From contig OZ023182.1 of NCBI GenBank assembly GCA_963995505.1, positions 4,952,707 to 5,016,706 of the forward strand: a stretch of DNA of 64,000 bases, in the 5' to 3' direction. Shown here in pieces: positions 55,951 through 64,000 of this stretch. A model generated the notes under the pieces. It worked only from the letters and a program-made list of their open reading frames with translations, was not told where the DNA came from and searched no databases. Position 1 is the first letter of the stretch. Every line of letters starts with the position of its first letter. Made by a program: the position numbers and the translations under genes. This stretch comes from Hypericum androsaemum (lineage: Eukaryota > Streptophyta > Magnoliopsida > Malpighiales > Hypericaceae).

Positions 55951-57449
55951 TTAAGCATTATGTTCCGAGGTCTGAGATCGTTGTTCCTCAAGTAAGTTTT
56001 GAACTCTCTGTAATGAACCCCAAAGACAAGGACATCAATTGGTAATCACAAAAACCGAGAACAACGACAAACAAGATGCCCTGTTTCTCAAGTTACCTTC
56101 ACAGAGCTTCCTACTTCTTCCAATTTCTGCAGTATCACCAAGTCCCCAGCATTAGTAAATGTGTCAGGCCTTGAAGATTTTGGAGAAGCCTGCAACAGCA
56201 CAGAGTCATATCATATGAGCAAGCAGAAGTAGTTAAATAGGCAAGAAAGTGAGCCTGCAACTGCTTATGCACTCCATTGGTGTTAAAAGCAAAGGATGAT
56301 ATACGTAAGATGTAGCAACCATAGTGGCTTACCCAAGCAGATGATGGATGGCCTAGCCTCAAGACGGGCATGTCTTCAACTGTGGATACTTGTTTAGAAG
56401 CAGCCTCACTTCTCATATATGAGAGGCGGGTCAAGACAGCCTGAAAGCATATTACCCATATCACTAAGGCTGTTTCATCCAAGGGATTGGATTACAAAAA
56501 TCCAAGTACCTTTCTGAAAGCACTTGGGTTGGCAATTCCTTGAATCTGAACATCATCACTGGCCGGTCTCCTGACACCGACATTCTCGATTCTCAAAGAG
56601 TAAACACCAAAAAGAGATTGCAAATACCCTGCCAACCACCATCCAATTGAGAAACAAACTCACTACAAGAAAAATGACGAACACAGAGAAGAACCAATGT
56701 TCGGAACAATGTAAACTCAACGATCCCCACATACAACACACTGATTGAAACTCAATTGCAATCATCACCCATTATCAAAACACAGGACGCAACAGGAAAG
56801 ACATCAAATGCTCGAAATAAGCAAGCGCTGCAGAACGTATACCTTGTTCTACAACTACATCGGCAACAGAAGGCAACAGAACATACTTCTCTTTCTTCAG
56901 CACTCCGAAACACGGAAATGGCACAGGCTTCGTAACCTAACGCACCGCGAAAAAGTCAACAATATCAAAACCCCCGAAACGAACACCTCGAAAACCCTAA
57001 AACGACATTCTAAACAGCAAATCGCTCTAACAAATTACCTTATACACAATGGCATTGGGAGTGAGGTAGAGCTTCCGCGACCGGATATCCTTTCGCAGGA
57101 TGTACCTACGAACGGGGAGGTACATGAGCATGAAGAGGCCGATCCCCCACGCCAGTACCAGCAGCAGCGAGTAGAGCACCCACTGCGCCGTCCGGTACTT
57201 TACGAATTTGTCCTCCGTCTCCTCGAACGACGCCGCGTAAAGCACCGTCTCGGATTCCGGCTGGGACTGGGACAGTAGCCCCCTCTCCAAGCTGTCGATC
57301 TCCGGAGCCTCGTTCACCTGCGCCAAAAATTTCTAATTTGAGCTAACTTGCGCCGGAAAAAATTGGAATTGTCATGGATGAAGAGGGAGGGGGAATGGTC
57401 GTCTTACGGCTGGCGGAAAAGCTAGACGGCGTTTGACGGGAGTGGTCAT
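55951..57449 (-). CDS. membrane protein with a bacterial-type PH-like (YdbS/DUF304-type) region
   Basis: Seven exons on the minus strand: 57449-57408, 57317-57039, 56936-56843, 56628-56510, 56440-56333, 56189-56097, 56007-55951. They total 792 nt, 263 codons, with consistent phases. I chose the ATG at 57449 because its 14-codon exon ends in a GTAAGA donor and splices in frame to VNEAPEID. Residues 59-84 form a hydrophobic membrane segment (WVLYSLLLVLAWGIGLFMLM). After it comes a beta-rich stretch (RSRKLYLTPNAIVYK...VEQGYLQSLFGVYSLRIENV) that follows the pattern of bacterial YdbS-type PH domains: a conversion of linear sequence to a strand-rich fold after a membrane anchor, with the SLFGVYSL..EN motif. 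The tail (LVILQKLEEVGSSVKRVQNL) is likely a short coiled coil. The cellular role is unknown to me. Confidence 0.82.
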
Positions 57450-59243
57450 CGCTCCGGGATCGGAGTTCCGGCGACGGGGCCGATTGTTCGGGGGTTTTCT
57501 GGACGGCCGGAGGAGATGCCGCGTGTAATTTTTTTGGTAATTACGCAAATATTTCCTTTTCTAGCACCGCCACTTTGCTTTTAACCTACACCGAACGGCG
57601 TCGTTTACGTCCTTTTGAAGAAGAACGATGTCGTTTCAAGTCGACTATAAAATATTCGGAGTTTATTTATTGTGGATCCATTTTCGTCCGATGGACCACG
57701 CAAAACTCTTTAGGCTGGGCTTGGAAGCGTCCACAAATGCCAAGTCAGGCCCTAGAGTTTTCTAGAGATATCACAGTTGGGCCTTTTAGGTATCAAAAAA
57801 GCCCGTATAGTCAATCCAGTATATGTCCGTCTTGGTCAATAATATGAACTTCCAATCTTTCATGGTATGTACAGTTCAAAATCCGTGATTCATTGTAACT
57901 CGTAGTCTCTCGTCCTTCCTTCGCCTCCACCTATGCTTTTCTATCTCTTCTCGGAGTGGTTTTGTGTTCTGTTTTAGTAACTTTGTTCTTTGTTTATATT
58001 TTTTTCTTCCCGTATTGTAATTTATCTTTTATAATATAGTTTTCGCGCCATATTTCTTAAAAAAACGTGTTGTCGTTCGAGGAGTTGAATCAGAAGCACG
58101 CGGGAGGAGCGGCATCAGACGAGACTGAGGATGGCATCAATCTGAAATCTTTTTGGGCACCACCTTACGAGTTGACGTGCGGGTAACCATAAACACAGTG
58201 ATTGTATTTGAAATCATCCACGTCGGGTGGGATTTCTCGTCCTCTGGTTGAGCTGCGTTTATGGCCCACTGTTCAATGGCTGAGTAGGCCGATGTTTAAA
58301 TTCGTCACCGGCCCAGTAGACCCGTAATTTGGCCCACCTTACGTCCCTCTCTTGTCATGAGGGAACACCTTCTTTTAAAAAAATAGTCTTGATATCTTTT
58401 TTTTGACAAAAAAATAGTCTTGATATCCAGTTGAGTAATGTCGGCACTAATTAGGGACGACTCTTCCAACGATATTTTTCGTTCGTAAAACTTAAATTTA
58501 AGATTTTTTAAAATAAATTCTAGATCTTTACTACTTGAATCAATTTTTATTGGCAAAGAAATAATTTATTTCACTTTTTTTTTGTTTACATCCGTTTGAC
58601 TTTAACTCAGGACATAGTTAAATGAATATAAGATTCTTATCACCCGTACAAATCCGATGAGAACACCCTTATCTTCCTCCATGCGTAATTGCGTATACCT
58701 CTCGCTCTCTTTCTTGACAGCGACACGAACTTTCAACCTCCGGGACAAAAATGGTTCAACTAGAGATAGCATCGTTAATTCGAATTTGGATTAGTTGATT
58801 ATATAATTATTTGAATATTATGTCATTTCCAAAAAAGAAAATCAATCAAAATAATGGGAAATACTTGGGTGAATTATGGGAAATAAGATTATGATTCAAC
58901 ATTTCCAATCATAATTCGAAACCCCCAGTTTACAATTACTATACTTCAATTAACTATATATTAGCATTGAAAATATGTTAGTGTTTAATAATTTTGAGCT
59001 TGAAAATACAACTATACTAAACTTGACAATGAGAAGTTGTTGTCACCTTTTTGTTATTATATTTTTTTCAATATGAAACAATCGATCCAAAAAATATCTG
59101 AATCATAACTATCATGGAGATTGCAAGTAAAGTATAAAGAGGAGTAAACATTTTTTGTTGTTGCAGATGATGGTAAAAAATCATACGAATCTCAGGCCAT
59201 TATTATCTAAAATGGTCTTGATTAAAACCAATAAATTCTGAAA
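57450..59243. other. intergenic DNA upstream of the PH-like gene
   Basis: No gene seen. 57450-57530 is the GC-rich 5' region of the PH-like gene; the rest is AT-rich. An open frame at 57575-57847 has no recognisable motif. Confidence 0.5.
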
Positions 59244-59745
59244 ACATGCATCATGGTTCTCTGCCACTGATCAGTTGCCGTCCGCCCAAGATTTTTCTGG
59301 GCTCCAATTAAATTATTAAAATTCTTTTAACGACGACGAAATGAATATGTGTTGCTACCGGACCACTTTGGATACATATCTCTATCGAGGTATAAATTGA
59401 ACAACAAAAATTCCGATGCTCAAATTATAACCATATTCTGACGATTTTAAATAAAACCGTGACACCAATGTTTTGATTTTTTATGAATAAATTATGTTGG
59501 TGTATGTTTCATTTGGTGGAACAAAACCAAAAAAAATCTAAACTTAGCCCCAATCATGATTATTTGCCACTGATCAGTTACTATCCACCGTAGATTTATC
59601 CGGACGTCGAATTAAATGATTAGATTCTTGAAGGAATGATTAGATTTCTTTGAATGATGATGAGATGAGCATATGTTGCCACTGGACCATTCTGGATACA
59701 TATCACTATAGTAGCTATAAATTGAACAACAAAAATTCCTGTACT
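59244..59745. repeat. diverged direct repeat of about 180 bp
   Basis: 59244-59420 and 59552-59745 share the order CCACTGATCAGTT, ATTAAAT.ATTA, GATGA/GACGA, GTTGC..C.GGACCA, GGATACATATC, TATAAATTGAACAACAAAAA. Spacing between copies is about 310 bp. Neither copy is coding. Confidence 0.75.
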
Positions 59746-61405
59746 GAAAGTTGAACCCTTCAATTTCTTCAACGGTTGGTGCGAACTCCTCAACTGTTCC
59801 TTAAAGGATAATAATATCGGAATCTTTTTTGGGATTCCATTTTCTTTTCTTTTTTTGGGTGGAAATTCCATTTTCTTTTCTTATCATACAAGAAATCATT
59901 GAAGATCGAGATCCAGCTCGATTTCTGGCCCCACCAGCTCTTTCCAGTTTTCAAGGCTGCAATAGGGTAGTTGCACAGATGATCAGTGGACTTGAAGAAT
60001 CGGCCAAATTCGGAAACAGAGACAAAGGGAAGGAAGAGAAACTGTTTGACCGTCCTCTGGAGTGTTCTATTATATGACAGTGCATAATCAAGTTTAGAGA
60101 CAATACCAAATACGACAGGAGGGTTTACTTTTCTGAAGTACTCTTTTTCACGTATTTTTTTTATCGAATTTTTTCGTGATAAAATTTTGACGAGGTCAAG
60201 ATGGGCGGTCGCAACCTTACAAAAAGCCAAAAAGGGACCTTGCACTAAGTAGGAGCATTTGTCCCTTCAATTCTACCAAAAAAATGTATATAGTCGAACC
60301 AACGTCAAAATTTTGAATTTGAGTATTGAGAATGCATTACTATTAAATATTCGTTAGTTGAATTTTGACATAATTTCAAAAATCATACCCGATTCGAACC
60401 AAACAAACACAAAATATAGAGGTCTAAGGATTGCAATGCAATATGTACATGAATGGATTTCCTATATACATCATAAAATATTAATACAAGTTATCATTTT
60501 AAGCATTATTCACTTGGCCTACATTAAATGCCATTAAATAAAAGCAATTCAATAATTCAACTCCACTGGTACTCGCTAGAAATTAAAAGCTGTGAAGTAG
60601 AAGAATCCTGCAATAATCAACCCCACGTGAAAGGCAAAATAATATATCTTTTTTTTTACATACCTCTGGGCGAGTGGGCCTGGGAATTATGGATCGAGAT
60701 ATTATTTTATCATATTGTCAGCTAAATATGCTATAGTTTTAGCTGAACCTGTCCATTAAAATTCTCACTTTCATTATTCCTTAGTGCTGCTTTTAAGTTT
60801 TAACCAGTTTGTATGTGTTTAGCCTTTTTTCCAAAAAATCTGTCAATAACTAGGAGGATTTACAAGAGGAAACGAGGCGGGAAGGGACTATAATTTAAAC
60901 AAAAATATTTTATAAAAAGATGAGAATTTATTTACGACGTAACTTAATGAAATTTGAGCATTTTACTACTTACACTAAATACTATTAATTATCGGCTTTG
61001 TTATTTAGTTTACATAATTATTCGTGTATGAATGTGTCGTTGTAGATGGAGACAAATAGACGAGGAGAGTATTCCTCAGAACAATAATTTAAGCCGAGAA
61101 TACCGCTTCTGTGTTTGCCTTTTGAGGGTCGCACAAACGAATTCCAACTCAAATGTCCATTGGATGTTGCCATTTAGAAGGGAGAGAAGGAGATCAACTA
61201 ATATATTTACTGTATGTGATGTTATGATACCGAACACCGCAGGTTCCCAATTTATTGACCATGTCCTTTTGTTGGGTGATGCTCATTTTTTTTAAGGGTG
61301 TTGGGTGATGCTCATTGGGCAGGAAAAATTTGGACACGTTCTCTGTTTTGATATTTTTTTGAAATTATCTGGCACCTGAATATAAAGTAAACCAATTAAT
61401 ATATG
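59746..61405. other. intergenic AT-rich DNA, nothing recognised
   Basis: Several short open frames exist (for example 59790-60245 on the minus strand), but none shows a conserved domain. Confidence 0.5.
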
Positions 61406-61462
61406 TTCAAGTTTTTTTTTAAAGGAAAAATGACCACAACATATATTGATCAAGTTGGAAAG

Positions 61463-62565
61463 TCAGTACAAAAGAGCATCCAACTCAAAAGGATGAAGAA
61501 TTAGCGAATTGCACCGAAGAGTGCCTAATCTAGTACATTTGCAAATCCAATCCGCAATAGAATTTTGCAACCTAGAAATTAGATTAAGTCTACATCTTGG
61601 TAATGAGTAGAGTAATAGGTGAATATTTTTGACAAGAGCATCTAATTTCCAAGAAAGTTGTGCATTGGGGTCATTAATGAAGTTGACTGCAAGTAAGCAG
61701 TCAGATTCCACCAATGTATCAACCTCAATAAACAACTTCCGGATCAGGTTGAGCGAAAGAGCAATGGCCTTGAGCTCCGCCTCCAAAGGCGACTCCGCCA
61801 AGACGAGATCAGTCTGACCTGCAACAGCTAGGCCTTTGTAATTTCGAGCAATCACAGCAATTTCGGACACAGAAGAGCTCTCTGTCCATGAAGCGTCGCA
61901 ACTGAACTTCAGGATCCCCTGTGAAGGCGCCATCCAAGAAGCTTGTAGAGGTTCAGCAGAGAGCTGACTCCTCGTAGCGATACCTGTCACCTGCAAAAAT
62001 TTATTGCAGAAATGAGAGGCTTGAGTAACCGTGTTTAAGGGGTCAATTTCTTATCCCTCAAACAAAAAATTATTCCTTGTCAACCAGATACTCCAACATA
62101 ATTGCATAGCAAGGCGATAATGAAGGAGTCAGAGTTAGAAGAAAGAGAGTTCATAATAAAAGAGAGCCAGCCGCCAAACGTAATATGTACATTAACATCA
62201 AAAGTGAATCCAAGAGGAGTACAATGCCAAGTAGCCCTAGTATGGGAGCAACCAAACAGCAAGTGAATAATAGTTTCAGGTGCTTCAAAACAAATCGGGC
62301 AAGTAGGAGAAGAAGCCAAGTTCCTCCTATGAAGGTTGGCCGCAGTAGCCAGCCCATTTCTGGCCAGGCGCCAGACAAAATTACAGATCTCTATTATATG
62401 TTCAAGTTGAGCATGACGCTCTCTATTATATCTCACGTTTAGTTGATCGAACGAACAAAAGATTACGGTAGAGCCAATGAGTTTACAATTTTTTCCTTCC
62501 CCTGTGTGTATTCGAGTGTGACACCATGTATAGCAGTTCTTTTGTGCACTATGGTTTTTTCCCAA
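61463..62565 (-). pseudogene. non-LTR retrotransposon (LINE) 3' relic: zinc-binding and RNase H regions
   Basis: The minus strand from 62565 reads a reverse-transcriptase zinc-binding (zf-RVT) segment (FVWRLARNGLATAANLHRRN, CPICFEAPETIIHLLFGC), then after a frameshift near 62097 and a stop near 62055 an RNase H-like domain (FSCDASW, ESPLEAELKAIALSLNL, LVESDCLLAVNFIND, SIADWICK). The order matches the C-terminus of plant L1-type ORF2. The 5' portion with the reverse transcriptase itself is missing, as expected from 5' truncation. A T run at 61412-61421 on the plus strand may be the poly(A) tail. It is inactive. Confidence 0.82.
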
Positions 62566-62620
62566 TAAATTTTACAGTGACGGGATTTTTAGTGAGGCAT
62601 ATGGCTGCAACCCGCCTACT

Positions 62621-63568
62621 ACACCCTAGTGGGCGTTGGGTCTTCAGCTTTCCAAACATTATATTTGCACCCCCTAGCGGCGCTGGGTCTTCAGCTTATT
62701 TGGTGTATTCTCTCCAACCACCATCGAACCCCAACTTGCTAGTTCACCAACTGAAGCAACCTTGTGACCAATGACACTCCTTTATTTTTCCAGTCATCCC
62801 GATGATTCGCACCTCGAACTGCTTCCCTGTTGGACCTTGTTCCTTTTGCCTCGAACCAATACTACAAGCCATAGCATATAATGAGCAGCCTTTTGTTCTA
62901 CCAAGTAGAATCACTGACATGTTGTGGACTTTACTGCTCGCCCTTGAGTGAGATATCTGATTCATCCGTGGTGTGCTTTCGCATTCTCAATGCCAAATCC
63001 ACTCAATATCTTTCTTTTGGGCGTGCCTATAGACAACCATTGCGGGGCCTTGCCAACCTTGTCTCCGCGAATCCTCATTCCAAGAACTTTCTTGGCTGCA
63101 CTTAAACGATTCATGCCAAGCCCTCTCTCCTTTATACGATCTAACCTCATATGACAAGAGCTTTTTCTGCCTCCATCGAACTCCAATGAGGTGACTCCAC
63201 TTACAACAGTTCCCCTAGTAACCTGCAGGTGTTTATATTATCATTTTCACCTTTCATCACCACCACAACATTCGTCTCCACCTGAATTATGACACCTTCA
63301 ACCTTATAGTCATACCCACTATAATCCAAGGCTCATAATGAGATCAATTTTTTTTCAACTTTGGAACATGTCTGACCCCACACAATGTCGTATATGAATT
63401 ATGGTAACATGTCTTTATATATTAGACAAACCTTTGCACACCAAAAAACCTATCTAGGTCGCCTAAGAGTCCAAAACAAGAATTCGAACAAAACAGAAAA
63501 TACTTTGCAGTACACCCTAATGGGCGCTGGGTCATCAACTTTCCAACTATTCTATTTATACCCCTAAC
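62621..63568. repeat. 57-bp direct repeat flanking the copia relic
   Basis: 62621-62676 and 63512-63568 share ACACCCTA.TGGGCG.TGGGTC, TTTCCAA and CCCCTA. A third shorter copy of the GGCGCTGGGTCTTCAGC part is at about 62679-62696. They may be LTR remnants or a local duplication. Confidence 0.6.
62740..63190 (-). pseudogene. Ty1/copia polyprotein relic (reverse transcriptase region)
   Basis: The minus strand 63186-62962 reads AAKKVLGMRIRGDKVGKAPQ then WLSIGTPKRKILSGFGIENA, following the copia pattern AKKILGM.I..D......LSQ..Y..K.L..F....AK after the catalytic region of reverse transcriptase. The next piece (62965-62744) is in another frame with weak YAMAC-like resemblance. Many changes; no functional protein. 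No LTR pair was found, although a 57-bp direct repeat lies nearby (62621 and 63512). Confidence 0.6.
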
Positions 63569-63630
63569 GTGCCCAACTGATTTTGAGCCATTCCCAACAT
63601 CAACTTATTATTAAAAAAAGGAAAAAGTCT

Positions 63631-63680
63631 ACTTTAGTACCCTGTGGTATCGACCAAAATCACTTTAGTACCCTGTGGTA
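63631..63680. repeat. 31-bp spaced direct repeat, transposon-end-like
   Basis: ACTTTAGTACCCTGTGGTA occurs at 63631-63649 and 63662-63680. Such doubled 'TTTAGTACC..GTGGT' ends are like the inverted ends of the elements described above, but the right half would lie beyond the window. Confidence 0.4.
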
Positions 63681-63824
63681 AAAAACTGATCAATCGAGTC
63701 ATACTTATTCCAATTAACATCAAAAAGGGACTCGAACAGCTGCCCGGAGCTGCCCGAACCTACCCGAACCCTGCTCGGGCTACGTGGCCAGCCACGTCAC
63801 CAATTTTTGATGATGTGGCACCAC

Positions 63825-63965
63825 GTGGAGAGGAGGAGGAGGAGGAGGTGGGGAGGAGGAGGAGAAGGAGAGGAGGAGGAGGATGCGGGGAGGAGGAGGA
63901 GGAGGCGGAGGAGGAGGAGGAGGAGGAGGAGGAGGAGGAGGAGGAGGAGGATGAGGAGGGGGGAA
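63825..63965. repeat. (GGA)n microsatellite
   Basis: About 140 bp of imperfect GAG/GGA repeats near the end of the window, with interruptions GTGGGG, AAGG and ATGCGG. Purine-only on the plus strand. Confidence 0.9.
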
Positions 63966-64000
63966 GGAGATGGATTCCGGGATTCCGGGTCCTCCGCGTC

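Noticed and set aside
59790..60245. 151-codon minus-strand frame
   Set aside because: No conserved motif, AT-rich composition and no splice or promoter support.

Overview
This is nuclear DNA of a flowering plant. The genes have many short introns with GT-AG (and one GC-AG) borders. A plastid fatty-acid synthase, a pectin methylesterase inhibitor and a plant ribosome-biogenesis factor are present, and the space between genes is AT-rich and filled with plant LTR retrotransposons, hAT and Mutator-like elements. A dicot is likely; I cannot name the species. No rRNA or tRNA gene, CRISPR array or operon was seen.

Layout. 1-4040: gene-poor AT-rich DNA. 4129-4746: single-exon secreted pectin methylesterase inhibitor-type gene (+). 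5891-14704: complete but decayed Ty3/gypsy (Tekay-type chromovirus) element with a perfect 5-bp target duplication, carrying a nested 862-bp non-autonomous hAT element. 14705-17013: relic DNA. 17014-32996 and 32999-45240: two tandem copies of a segment carrying an RRP12-like gene (+) and the 3' part of a convergent KAS II gene (-). Both RRP12 copies can be assembled into full 18-exon reading frames (1260 and 1274 codons). Only the second copy continues into an intact KAS II gene (44083-48551, 13 exons, 524 codons); the first holds only a broken KAS II stub. Copy 1 was invaded by a Mutator-like element that itself received a 4-kb hAT element with a broken transposase. Copy 2 has a related Mutator-like element just upstream of RRP12. 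48552-55950: intergenic DNA with two more elements of that family, a minisatellite and a solo LTR. 55951-57449: seven-exon gene (-) for a membrane protein with a bacterial-type PH-like region. 57450-64000: intergenic DNA with a LINE relic, a Ty1/copia relic and a GGA microsatellite.

How it fits together. The host genes act separately: PMEI-type protein in the cell wall, RRP12 in nucleolar/nuclear pre-ribosome maturation and export, KAS II in plastid C16-to-C18 elongation. The main structural event is the tandem duplication, whose join can be read at 32996-32999. The Mutator-like family shares long inverted ends with a TGACGTCA palindrome and seems to carry GC-rich gene-like cargo. Exon models were derived by hand from splice motifs and reading-frame continuity. 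No search was run.
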